DNA of 64,000 nt from assembly GCA_946183785.1 (NCBI GenBank), contig CAMHCS010000016.1, positions 1-64,000 of the forward strand, in the 5' to 3' direction. The stretch is from an uncultured Selenomonadales bacterium. GTDB taxonomy: Bacteria > Bacillota > Negativicutes > Selenomonadales > Selenomonadaceae. Shown one piece after another: positions 54,537-62,339 of the stretch. The position numbers and the translations under genes were made by a program. Below the pieces are notes generated by a model. That model had not been told where the DNA came from, searched no databases, and saw only the letters and a program-made list of their open reading frames with translations. How positions within the stretch are numbered: position 1 is the first letter of the stretch; each line of letters begins with the position of its first letter.

Positions 54537-55067
54537 TCTATCTGTAACACTTTCCCAAAAGACCTCTGGCTAGCTTTGACAAATTTCATAATAGGACAGG
54601 GGAGGGAATCTTCATAACCGTTCCTCTGAACATATAAAAAGTTTAACTTTTCATATCTCCACCCTGAACGGATAGGGCAAACATAACGCCGTGACGCCTT
54701 TCTCTGCCCACGCGCCTGTGCCAGCTAGCCAACAGGGTACGTGGAAGTTGTTGCAAGGTGTCCGTGCAGTCATGCCGTTGTTGCTTGGATTTCCTCGCCC
54801 CACGCGGTCGAGCCTGCCGAATCCTTCGGGACGGTAGGTTTCCGCGCAGAGCAAATCTTTCGCAACCCATAAACTAAAACCTTATTAATCGCTCAGAAGA
54901 TAATCGCCTCCCTTGTGTTTTTCTTGATTTTATTATAGCCGAAAATATTATATTTGTACGGAATTTTTATAAGAGTTTATATATCGAGCCGAACTGTTAT
55001 TTAACCCCAAAAACAATTTTTTTCAATTTGAAAAATGTAAAACCAATGCCCAGAAATAGAATTTGTA

Positions 55068-55147
55068 TGCTATAATCTAGTTGAAGGCGCTCGCGATTCC
55101 TTTCTTTTCCTATCCACTGAACCTATCTTTCGCGAGCGTTTTTTCAT
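55068..55147 (+). ncRNA. Candidate small RNA 1 (tandem pair)
   Basis: An extended -10 box (TGCTATAAT, 55068-55076) is followed within a few bases by GGCGCTCGCGA, a loop of about 35 bases rich in C and U, then TCGCGAGCG and six T residues. The whole predicted transcript is about 65 bases: one hairpin with a large pyrimidine-rich loop. A near-copy follows 79 bases later. No ribosome site or frame is present. Confidence 0.55.
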
Positions 55148-55232
55148 GCTATAATTTCGTTGGAAGGCGCTCGCTAAACCTTTCTCCTAATTCCCATTCA
55201 TTAACCCCTTTCTTTGCGAGCGCTTTTCGTTT
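55147..55232 (+). ncRNA. Candidate small RNA 2 (tandem pair)
   Basis: The same layout as the preceding unit: extended -10 box TGCTATAAT (55147-55155), GGCGCTCGC stem, a loop with CCTTTCTCC and other C/U words, GCGAGCGC and a T-rich end. The stems are conserved between the two units while the loops differ. Confidence 0.55.
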
Positions 55233-55243
55233 GTTTCCTGAAT

Positions 55244-55378
55244 TTGTATTCCAGCAAAGGACCTGATAAAATATTAACAAGCCTTGGGAAATCCCCACCC
55301 CCGCTGTTGCAGATTTTCGGCGGGATCGTGGTGCCGGCGTTTCCCGAGGGGGAGTCAGTGCAGACGACTCCACATTTT
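55244..55378 (+). ncRNA. Candidate structured non-coding RNA
   Basis: TTGTAT (55244-55249), a 17-base spacer and TAAAAT (55267-55272) suggest a promoter. The predicted RNA of about 100 bases has a closing 10-bp stem (CCTTGGGAAA with TTTCCCGAGG), an inner hairpin CCCGC/GCGGG, and a terminator hairpin GGAGTC/GACTCC followed by ATTTTT. I recognise no known RNA family. Confidence 0.5.
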
Positions 55379-55379
55379 T

Positions 55380-55405
55380 AAAGCCCGCTCTTTGAGCGGG
55401 CTTTC
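55380..55405. terminator. Terminator of the six-gene small-protein operon
   Basis: AAAGCCCGCTC and GAGCGGGCTTT form a perfect stem with a three-base loop directly after the stop of the last operon gene. It is symmetric. Confidence 0.85.
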
Positions 55406-55407
55406 TC

Positions 55408-55914
55408 TTATGATGTGGGTTCTTTTTGGCCGGCTTTCTCCAGTTCCTTCACAAATTTCCTTATGGTATCCGGATGAGCCTGTCCTTTTCGATACTTGCG
55501 CGAGTGGCTCAAGTACTGTGATATCTGTTTAAATGTCAAACCTTTTTTTCGCATTTCCAGAATGACTTCTTTGTCCTGAAAGAGTTTTTCTCGCGTTGGA
55601 AGCCCCCTGCACATGTTCCGCGCCGCCCTCTCCGCTCTCGCTTCATGAATGGTCGCGGCTCGCATGCCGTCCGTGGGCATGTGTTTTTTGCAATAATTCT
55701 CCGCAATCGCTAGGCCGTATGCCAGCCGAGCAGCCGCATTGTCTCGAAGCCTTGGGACGTCGCGGAGCCACTGCGCAATCTTTAAGGCTTGCCCGCACTC
55801 GCGGATATGGTCCGCCTGTGTGCGCCGCCCGAAGCGCTCCATCTCTTTTTCGTACGCTATCAGGTCTTCGTCGAGAGCGGCGAAGACCGAGAGCGCTTTA
55901 ATCTTCGTGTACAT
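55408..55914 (-). CDS. Small-protein operon gene 6: putative helix-turn-helix protein
   Basis: A 168-residue protein. The first 110 residues are helical and charged. Near the end, EVILEMRKKGLTFKQISQYLSH followed by HPDTIRKFVKELE looks like a helix-turn-helix (quoted here as KGLTFKQISQYL). Plasmid transfer accessory proteins such as TraK have similar ends, but no relaxase or transfer gene accompanies it. ATG 55914 follows GGAGGAA. It overlaps the upstream gene by 17 bases. Confidence 0.65.
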   Translation of the reverse strand: MYTKIKALSVFAALDEDLIAYEKEMERFGRRTQADHIRECGQALKIAQWLRDVPRLRDNAAARLAYGLAIAENYCKKHMPTDGMRAATIHEARAERAARNMCRGLPTREKLFQDKEVILEMRKKGLTFKQISQYLSHSRKYRKGQAHPDTIRKFVKELEKAGQKEPTS

Positions 55915-56167
55915 CTGCGAGTTCCTCCTCTTGCAACTCGTGTGCGGCGACAAGGAAGCTCCATTTCCATCGCTGGACTTCTCCTTTCTTCTTCATCTCT
56001 TTCGGATATAACTCGAAAAAGTATGACGAGTATTGAATCGACCGCGCGACGATTGTCTCGATTTCGCTTGCTTTACGCCCGCCAATCCACCTCATGAGTG
56101 TGTAGAATTTTTTCGGCTCAGATTGAAGCTCATGGACTGTCTGGCAGGCTTTTTCCTTGGTCAGCAT
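55898..56167 (-). CDS. Small-protein operon gene 5, unknown
   Basis: An 89-residue protein, start MLTKEKACQTVHELQSEP. Rich in aromatic residues in the middle (SIQYSSYFFELYPKE) and acidic at the end. No family recognised. It overlaps gene 4 by seven bases and gene 6 by 17, so the run is tightly coupled. Confidence 0.65.
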   Translation of the reverse strand: MLTKEKACQTVHELQSEPKKFYTLMRWIGGRKASEIETIVARSIQYSSYFFELYPKEMKKKGEVQRWKWSFLVAAHELQEEELADVHED

Positions 56168-56430
56168 TCCACGGCCTCTTTTGCCTTCTGGCGGTAGCTA
56201 GCCAGGTAGCCTTTGAGTTCGGCGAATTCTTCTTCCGTTGTCCAAATCGAGTGTCGGCGGGCCCCCTCGGGCAGGGTCTTGGGTCTGTGCCCTCCATGGT
56301 AGCCGCCGCGCTTTTTCTTCGGCGGCTGCTCTGCCGTTTCAGCAAGGACAGCCTCCTCATTCTTGTCCGGCGCTTTCGCGATTGCCTCATCTTCGAATAA
56401 TAATTGGGTTTGCATGATTGTTCCTTCCAT
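56161..56430 (-). CDS. Small-protein operon gene 4, possible DNA-binding protein
   Basis: An 89-residue protein with an acidic N-terminal half and a basic middle (PPKKKRGGYHGGHRPK), then RRHSIWTTEEEFAELKGYL, a strand-helix pattern reminiscent of ribbon-helix-helix proteins. ATG 56430 follows GGAGG at nine bases. Function unknown. The sequence GGTAGCTAGCCAGG inside it is a variant of the island's TTGGCTAGCCAA palindrome. Confidence 0.65.
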   Translation of the reverse strand: MEGTIMQTQLLFEDEAIAKAPDKNEEAVLAETAEQPPKKKRGGYHGGHRPKTLPEGARRHSIWTTEEEFAELKGYLASYRQKAKEAVEC

Positions 56431-56443
56431 AAATATCGACCTC

Positions 56444-56728
56444 CTACTTTTTCTTTTTGGCTAGCCAAGCACGACTTCGGGTTTCCTCGCTTACGTGCCC
56501 CAGCCCAGTTAGACTATGATATAATTCCTCGCTGGCGCGCTTGTTCTTCTTGTACAAGCGATCCAGAATCTCCTGCGCCGCCGCGATATCCTTTTTGGTC
56601 TCTTCGTCAAGGATTTCCGAGTCACTGATATCGCATATAATATCAATCATCAGAAGCCATGCGTTGAACGCTTTCGAAGCGGCGTAATCATACGCGCGGG
56701 CTTTTTTCAGTTTTTCCTTGGCGGTCAT
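56444..56728 (-). CDS. Small-protein operon gene 3, unknown
   Basis: A 94-residue, mostly helical protein (MTAKEKLKKARAYDYAASK at the start, AWLAKKKK at the end). ATG 56728 overlaps the stop of gene 2 as ATGA and has a GGAGG site. The end of the gene contains a full TTGGCTAGCCAA palindrome. Confidence 0.65.
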   Translation of the reverse strand: MTAKEKLKKARAYDYAASKAFNAWLLMIDIICDISDSEILDEETKKDIAAAQEILDRLYKKNKRASEELYHSLTGLGHVSEETRSRAWLAKKKK

Positions 56729-56973
56729 TTCTTTGCACCTCCGAGCACAACCTTCTCCCATGGCGGCGCCGGAGGAGTCGGAGGGCTATGCCGCGCTTTC
56801 TCGAGGAGCAAGCGGCGCTCCACGTTTTGCTTCGCGTCCCAGACCGATCGGAACGCCTGGTCGAGCGTTTCGTGGGTTTCATCGTCCTTGGGGATTGAGT
56901 TAATCATTTCAAGGATTCTGCCGCATTTTTCGTTGGTCTCCGCAAGCTCCGATGGCGTAAATTCCGTTGTCAT
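56725..56973 (-). CDS. Small-protein operon gene 2, paralogue of gene 1
   Basis: An 82-residue protein. Its core (FTPSELAETNEKCGRILEMI, then DDETHETLDQAF) aligns along its length with gene 1 (FTEAELIDANEKCEQLFQII, then DDETYNLLDSAF). Both end in a Pro-rich tail. No family recognised. ATG 56973 follows GGAGG. Confidence 0.68.
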   Translation of the reverse strand: MTTEFTPSELAETNEKCGRILEMINSIPKDDETHETLDQAFRSVWDAKQNVERRLLLEKARHSPPTPPAPPWEKVVLGGAKK

Positions 56974-56988
56974 CGCAAACACCTCCAG

Positions 56989-57213
56989 TCAATTCCTTTT
57001 CCCTCGTCGGGAGGGGGGATCGGGAACGTCCCGACGGATATACTCGAGAGGCAAGCGCCGTTCAATACTCCGTTTTGCTTCCCAGATTCGCAGGAAAGCG
57101 CTATCGAGCAAATTATATGTTTCGTCGTCTTTTGCGATTGAAAATATAATTTGAAATAATTGTTCGCATTTTTCATTCGCGTCTATAAGTTCCGCTTCTG
57201 TGAATTTCGCCAT
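56989..57213 (-). CDS. Small-protein operon gene 1, paralogue of gene 2
   Basis: A 74-residue protein and first gene of the operon. It shares ANEKC, DDET and WEAKRSIERRL-type sequence with gene 2, so the pair arose by tandem duplication. Helical, with a Pro/Arg-rich tail. Conservation of both copies at protein level, with diverged DNA, argues that both are used. Confidence 0.68.
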   Translation of the reverse strand: MAKFTEAELIDANEKCEQLFQIIFSIAKDDETYNLLDSAFLRIWEAKRSIERRLPLEYIRRDVPDPPSRRGKRN

Positions 57214-57749
57214 TTCCAACACCTCTTATCCATCAGATGAAATGAACCTCGAAATGGCGACTAAAACAGAATGAGCTTGCTGTAGAAGTGGCTGAAATAA
57301 TATCCAAGGAATATTATTATCAGCGGAATCTACAGTCCAATCATAGAGTTTTCCCCGTCATCTCTTATAAGATTGTAGCACAAATGAAAATGAGGTCATG
57401 GCTTCGCCCGCTCTCGCGTTTTAAATAAAAATCGGTCAACTTTTTCAGTGAGGGAGGGTTTTGGGCAGGAACTCTCTTGGCTAGCCAAGGAGTCGCTTGC
57501 GGAAGCGTGTTCTTCTCCATGCCAGGAGCACATTAGAACGACGCGGGCGACAGGCTTCTGCGGAGCTTCAATTATACCGCTCCTGATATTTTCATTATAC
57601 TGTCATTCTTAATAAATTCGGGGATTTTGCATTGTTCCACATAGTTATTTGTCTTACCAAAATGGGGCTGAAATTCCGTTACAGAATAAAGCTAGCCAAG
57701 GCGTTGTGGCGTTTTCGGACTCTTTGATGAAGATGGACGCGTCCAAATA

Positions 57750-57785
57750 AAAAACGCCCTTGCGTTGCGATGGCGCGAGGGCGGC
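57750..57785. repeat. Island inverted repeat, copy 8
   Basis: AAAAACGCCCTTGCG and CGCGAGGGCGGCG pair around TTGCGATGG. This variant loop is shared with the copy at 63020. Confidence 0.6.
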
Positions 57786-57936
57786 GAATCTTTATGAAGA
57801 TTTTGGCGAAATGCGAGGCGAGGGCTCTCTGCATACTCGCGGGTACGGTTCTCTTTGCGGCGATAGTGTTCCGCTGGGAGTAAAGACCGTTACTTCGTCA
57901 CCGTTCAAAAGTGTGGCCTTTCCTCGCGAAATAGTA

Positions 57937-57942
57937 TATAAT
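57937..57942 (+). promoter_or_regulatory. -10 box of the restriction-modification operon
   Basis: A perfect TATAAT 38 bases upstream of the start codon. The -35 region is weak, as is common when a controller or low expression is involved. No C-protein box was seen. Confidence 0.5.
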
Positions 57943-57980
57943 ATCACTATTATTTAACTTGCAGAAAGGATAGGTTGGCT

Positions 57981-59957
57981 ATGACTCTCGACGATATCCT
58001 GCACGGCTCGAAATACAATATGGAGCGGTTCACCGAGGCAAACAAGAAAGCACTCCTCGCCCGGACGACAACAAAGACCGTGAAAGGAAAAGAAGCGCTT
58101 TATGTGCTTTGCCCCGTTCGCCAGAAGGATATCAAGCTCACACCGGAGGAAATCGTGCGCCAGCTTTACCTTGACGAACTGACGACTTCTTACGGCTATC
58201 CGCTCTCGCGTCTTTCAGTTGAGTACGTTGTCCAGATCGGTCGGGATAAGAAACGCGCCGATATCGCCATCATGGACAAAGACCGCCCGAATACGCCCTA
58301 TATCCTCATCGAGTGCAAAGAACCGACGCTAAAGGACGGCAAGGAACAGCTTAAATCATATTGCAACGCCACGGGGGCACCCATCGGAGTATGGACGAAT
58401 GGGAATTCTATTTCTTATTACAATCGCAAGGATCCGAACTATTTCGAGGATATCCCGAACATTCCAAGCGCGGCGGAGTCCCTTTCCGATATCTTGACGG
58501 AGCGATGGACGATTGACACGCTCGTCAAAAAAGATAAGCTCGTCACCGAACGCAAATCCTTGAAAGAACTGATTCTCGAAATGGAGGACGAAGTGCTCGC
58601 GAATGCGGGTGTGGATGTTTTCGAGGAAGTTTTTAAGCTGATTTTCACCAAGCTTTATGACGAATTGCAGAGTGGGCGTGACAAAACGCGTGTCCTGCAA
58701 TTCCGCAATTATGGCTATACGGAAGCGGAGCTGAAGAAAAAGATTCAATCCCTTTTTGAGAAGGCGAAGGAAACATGGGAGGGCGTTTTCTCCGAGGGCG
58801 AGAAAATCGATCTCAGCGACTCTCACCTTTCCATTTGCGTCGCCAGCTTGCAGGATGTGAAGCTTTTCAACTCGAATCTTGACGTCGTGGACGACGCTTT
58901 CGAGTATCTGATGAGCAAGAGCCAAAAGGGCGAGAAGGGGCAATACTTCACGCCGCGTTATGTCATTGATATGTGTGTGCGCATGCTGAACCCCACCGCC
59001 GAGGAAAACATGATTGACCCTGCGGCGGGAAGTTGCGGCTTTCCGATTCACACGATTTTCTATGTTTGGCGGAAGATTTTCGAGGAAAAGGGGCTTTCGC
59101 AGAGCCACCTTTTCACAACGGAGCAGAAGCCGTCCGAGTGTATCGACTATGTGAACAGCCACGTTTTCGCGATTGACTTCGACAAGAACTGCGTGCGCGT
59201 CTCCCGCATGCTGAATCTGATTGCTGGCGACGGCAAAACCAACGTCATAAAGCTGAACAGTATCGACTTCGACCGCTGGACAGAAGAAACGAAAAATGAA
59301 GATTGGATTGACGTCTACAACGAAGGCTGGAAGAAGCTGAAAAAGTTCCGCCGCAACAAGGATAACGACCAATTCTATAATTTCGACGTACTGATGGCGA
59401 ATCCGCCATTTGCGGGGGATATTAAGGAGAGCCGTATTATCGCTAAGTACGAGCTAGGAAAGAACGCCAAGGGCAAGCAACAAGGGAAAGTCGGTCGCGA
59501 TATCCTCTTTATCGAGCGCAACCTGAATATGCTGAAGCCCGGAGGGCGTATGGCTATCGTGTTGCCGCAAGGGCGCTTCAATAATTCGAGCGACAAGTAT
59601 ATTCGCGATTTTATTGCCGAGCAATGCCGTATTCTCGCGGTGGTTGGACTTCATGGTAATGTGTTCAAGCCGCACACAGGTACAAAGACCTCCGTGCTTT
59701 TCGTGCAGAAGTGGGACGACGAGCTTTGCCCGAAAAAGGACGACTATCCGATTTTCTTCGCGACCATGCAGGAGCCGAGCAAGGACAGCTCCGGCGAGAA
59801 AATCTTTGAAGCGAAGAATGGGAAGCCAATCCTTGACACGCACGGGCATTTGATTGTTAAACATGATCTTTACAACCACGACGGCTTGACGCAGGACGGT
59901 ATCGCCGAAGCGTTCGCGGAATTCGCGAAGAAGGAGAAGTTGAGTTTTTTCGCCTAA
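57981..59957 (+). CDS. BcgI-like restriction-modification subunit: nuclease plus N6-adenine methyltransferase
   Basis: A 658-residue fusion protein. Residues about 55-115 form an HsdR-N-type PD-(D/E)xK nuclease (RADIAIM, then LIECKEP: D94, E111, K113). Residues about 300-600 are an HsdM-type methylase: GQYFTP, motif I DPAAGSCGF (near 345) and motif IV NPPF (near 473). There is no translocating helicase. Together with the S subunit next door this is the layout of type IIB enzymes such as BcgI, which cut on both sides of a bipartite site. ATG 57981 follows AAAGGA. Confidence 0.87.
   Translation: MTLDDILHGSKYNMERFTEANKKALLARTTTKTVKGKEALYVLCPVRQKDIKLTPEEIVRQLYLDELTTSYGYPLSRLSVEYVVQIGRDKKRADIAIMDKDRPNTPYILIECKEPTLKDGKEQLKSYCNATGAPIGVWTNGNSISYYNRKDPNYFEDIPNIPSAAESLSDILTERWTIDTLVKKDKLVTERKSLKELILEMEDEVLANAGVDVFEEVFKLIFTKLYDELQSGRDKTRVLQFRNYGYTEAELKKKIQSLFEKAKETWEGVFSEGEKIDLSDSHLSICVASLQDVKLFNSNLDVVDDAFEYLMSKSQKGEKGQYFTPRYVIDMCVRMLNPTAEENMIDPAAGSCGFPIHTIFYVWRKIFEEKGLSQSHLFTTEQKPSECIDYVNSHVFAIDFDKNCVRVSRMLNLIAGDGKTNVIKLNSIDFDRWTEETKNEDWIDVYNEGWKKLKKFRRNKDNDQFYNFDVLMANPPFAGDIKESRIIAKYELGKNAKGKQQGKVGRDILFIERNLNMLKPGGRMAIVLPQGRFNNSSDKYIRDFIAEQCRILAVVGLHGNVFKPHTGTKTSVLFVQKWDDELCPKKDDYPIFFATMQEPSKDSSGEKIFEAKNGKPILDTHGHLIVKHDLYNHDGLTQDGIAEAFAEFAKKEKLSFFA
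59945..59951 (+). other. Possible -1 ribosomal frameshift site
   Basis: The heptamer T TTT TTC lies in phase two codons before the methylase stop (59955-59957). A -1 slip would continue into the S-subunit frame, which is open and protein-like for 15 codons before its first ATG (reading RLSPQPFDAKKYERL). Confidence 0.4.
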
Positions 59958-59995
59958 GCCCGCAGCCGTTTGACGCGAAGAAGTATGAACGGCTA

Positions 59996-61417
59996 ATGAG
60001 CGGGCTTGAATGTAGCGAAATATTAAAAGGCGATTTGGAGGAAAGTTTTCGCATAGACGCAGAATTTTTCCAAAAGAAATATACTTTTTTTGCTGATTGG
60101 GTAAAGACCGTTAAGCATACATCTCTATCGAAAGAATCTCTTGTTGCACGCAAGGGAATATTTGATGTAAATGCCAGTTTTTACACAGACAAAGGAGTTC
60201 CTTTTGTTCGTATTTCCAGTCTGCGTAATATGCTAATAGATAATGCAAATGTAGTGTGTATTCCGCAAGTTATTGATGTTGCTAACATGGATACACATTT
60301 ATCTTATGGAGATATTGTTTTATCAAAGACTGCAATCCCAGCGGCTTCTTTTATAAATCTTCCTGACTGTAATGTGTCACAAGATACAGTCGCAATCAAA
60401 TTAAAACCTTCATCAAATCTTCTTTCAGAATTTCTCGTTGTATTTTTTAATACAAAGTACGGGCTTGCTGCTATGGAACGCCGTTTCACGGGCAATGTCC
60501 AAATGCATTTAAATTTAGTTGAGTGTAAAGAAAAGCTATTGATTCCTGTTTTTTCTTCTGGATTGCAACAGGAAATCAAGGAATTATTTACTACAGCCAT
60601 TGATTTATTCAAAAATGCCAATATTAAGTATCAAGAAGCCGGAACTCTCCTTCTTTCCACGCTTGCGCTCAATGATTTTATCCCCTCAAAAGAGAACACA
60701 AGCGTCAAGACCTTTTCTCAATTCAAGGAAAGCGGACGGCTCGACGCTGAATATTATCACCCAAAGTTTGACGAGCTAATGAAGCGACTCCATACTCATG
60801 CGGAGAAAATGGTTTTGGTGAAAGAGATTCGCACAGAAAATCATCGAGGCGTGCAGCCAGATTACATCGTTGGAGGGGAAATTGCCGTCGTCAATAGTAA
60901 GAACATCCTTGAAAACGGCTTGGACTATGACAATTTCAGTGCGACGAGCCGCGAGCTTTGGGAATTGACACAAAAGGCACATATCGAAAAAGGTGACATT
61001 CTCATCTATACGACGGGCGCGAACGTAGGCAGAGCTGCATTATATCGGTTGAGGGTCCCTGCATTGGCTAGCAATCACGTCAATATTTTGCGGGTTACAC
61101 ATAAGCACCCGAAATATATTGCCTTCGTCATCAACTCCATGATTGGCAGACTGCAAACGGAACGACTAAGCACGGGGTCGGCACAGCAAGAGCTTTATCC
61201 ATCGGATATCGATAATTTCTTAATCCCGATTGTGCCCGAAGCGAAGCAAGCGGAAATCGAAGCCTTGCTTGACGAATCCCATGCCCTCCGCGAGCAAAGC
61301 AAAGCCCTTTTGAAAGCGGCCACTCGGGCGGTAGAAATCGCCATCGAGCAGAATGAAGCAAATGGAATGGAGTTCTTGGAGAAGGCGCGAGAGCGAAATA
61401 AGGAGATGGGAATATAA
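59996..61417 (+). CDS. Specificity (S) subunit of the restriction-modification system
   Basis: A 473-residue HsdS-type protein from the first ATG. Two target-recognition halves are visible: one after FRIDAEFFQKKY (residues 15-200) and one after GRLDAEYYHPKFDEL (about 245-445), each with IxxGDI-like motifs (SYGDIVLSKTA; IEKGDILIYTTGA). It should choose the bipartite DNA site for both cutting and methylation. The ATG has only a weak ribosome site and the frame is open upstream into the methylase gene. The first recognition half is visibly more AT-rich than the rest, a sign of domain exchange. Confidence 0.85.
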   Translation: MSGLECSEILKGDLEESFRIDAEFFQKKYTFFADWVKTVKHTSLSKESLVARKGIFDVNASFYTDKGVPFVRISSLRNMLIDNANVVCIPQVIDVANMDTHLSYGDIVLSKTAIPAASFINLPDCNVSQDTVAIKLKPSSNLLSEFLVVFFNTKYGLAAMERRFTGNVQMHLNLVECKEKLLIPVFSSGLQQEIKELFTTAIDLFKNANIKYQEAGTLLLSTLALNDFIPSKENTSVKTFSQFKESGRLDAEYYHPKFDELMKRLHTHAEKMVLVKEIRTENHRGVQPDYIVGGEIAVVNSKNILENGLDYDNFSATSRELWELTQKAHIEKGDILIYTTGANVGRAALYRLRVPALASNHVNILRVTHKHPKYIAFVINSMIGRLQTERLSTGSAQQELYPSDIDNFLIPIVPEAKQAEIEALLDESHALREQSKALLKAATRAVEIAIEQNEANGMEFLEKARERNKEMGI

Positions 61418-61500
61418 TGTGAACTTGTAACATTGTCGACCTGTGCTTCACTTTGAGATTTGACAATCACAAAGACAAAGACATTACAGGAGGAGAAAAC

Positions 61501-62205
61501 ATGTTAAAAAAGATTATTGCCTGCTTGATTGTACTCAATAGTTTTTTCATTTCCGTTGCCAGCGCAGAGTTGATACCTGTGAAGCTAAAATTTTTCAAGG
61601 ATTGCGCGAGCGGAAAAGCTTCATGCAAATATCGCAACGACAACGATATAAGTTATTATGAAGATGAGCAAATAAAGGTGCATTTGAGAGACGTTCTTGG
61701 CTCATGCTACCAAATTGGAATTACCAGCAAGAAGGCATTCACCAGTTCGCATACTGACGGCCTTTATCGGACAATACAATTTTTGCTTGGCGGCAGGGCT
61801 CAATATACCACCGCTATCGGGGTTGTACTCGATATTACGAACAAAACAAACGAAGTCATGTTCATAGATTTGAACAAGAGCTTGATTTCCATTGGAAGTT
61901 ATCAAGGCAAACCCATTGTAGGCGGTATAAAATATATCGATAGCCAAAGCGCCTCCATTCCGCCTATAATCATTATGCCAGGAAAAACAGTAACCAAAGA
62001 ACTCTACCGTGGCGATTCTGAATTTCTCGATAACGGCGAAGGCGGTCGGTCGTGGGTAGCTCCTTGCGATTTTCCGATAGGAAGAAATATATTTGGCGAC
62101 GGGACTTTCCTTTTCGCGATAGGCGACGGAAACGCGAAGTTCGTGCCAATGATGTTCTATCGTGAATTAGATTTATCATCAATAGAACAATATAGGGAGA
62201 AGTAA
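61501..62205 (+). CDS. Predicted exported protein, unknown
   Basis: A 234-residue protein with a signal peptide (KKIIACLIVLNSFFISVASA, cut before ELIPV). The mature part is beta-rich and has three or four Cys residues that could form disulfides (DCASGKASC). No family recognised. ATG 61501 follows AGGAGG. It lies 83 bases after the S gene but there is no reason to think it belongs to restriction; its AT-rich composition matches the first half of the S gene. Confidence 0.68.
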   Translation: MLKKIIACLIVLNSFFISVASAELIPVKLKFFKDCASGKASCKYRNDNDISYYEDEQIKVHLRDVLGSCYQIGITSKKAFTSSHTDGLYRTIQFLLGGRAQYTTAIGVVLDITNKTNEVMFIDLNKSLISIGSYQGKPIVGGIKYIDSQSASIPPIIIMPGKTVTKELYRGDSEFLDNGEGGRSWVAPCDFPIGRNIFGDGTFLFAIGDGNAKFVPMMFYRELDLSSIEQYREK

Positions 62206-62292
62206 TAACACGTAAACAGTAAAAAAGCCGTCCCCAAGGACGACTCCGCCGCCCTCGCTTTATCACTACTCAATCGCGTCCTCTTAAAAACG

Positions 62293-62328
62293 AACGCCCC
62301 CGCTCGACTAATGAGCAGGGGCGTTTCT
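62293..62328. terminator. Terminator between convergent genes
   Basis: AACGCCCCCGCTC pairs with GAGCAGGGGCGTT (one mismatch) and has T- and A-rich sides. It lies between the exported protein gene and the convergent 134-residue gene. Confidence 0.75.
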
Positions 62329-62339
62329 TGCGGGAAGCC

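Larger units (their letters stand above)
52269..55067. other. Long gene-poor stretch with iterated sequence
   Basis: No convincing gene occurs in about 2.8 kb. Reading left to right: AT-rich DNA; an inverted repeat (52405-52440); a zone of degenerate iteron-like repeats (52819-53690) with many GCGAGAGCG and CCCTACC words; a GC-rich hairpin block (53880-54120); an AT-rich tract (54240-54343); an inverted-repeat terminator (54492-54532); and a GC-rich patch at 54643-54880. It could be the replication-origin area of a former plasmid (inference). Confidence 0.5.
57214..57980. other. Intergenic region between the small-protein operon and the RM system
   Basis: No gene is supported. It holds the divergent control regions, two TTGGCTAGCCAA-type sites (57476-57490 complete, 57691-57701 half), an inverted repeat (57750-57785) and the RM promoter. 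Confidence 0.6.

Noticed and set aside
54643-54870. Frames of 67-75 codons in a GC-rich patch
   Set aside because: One frame looks somewhat protein-like, but I could match it to nothing and saw no ribosome site; left as an unexplained patch.
57981-61417. A complete type I restriction system
   Set aside because: No HsdR helicase gene is present; the nuclease domain is fused to the methylase, which fits a type IIB layout better.
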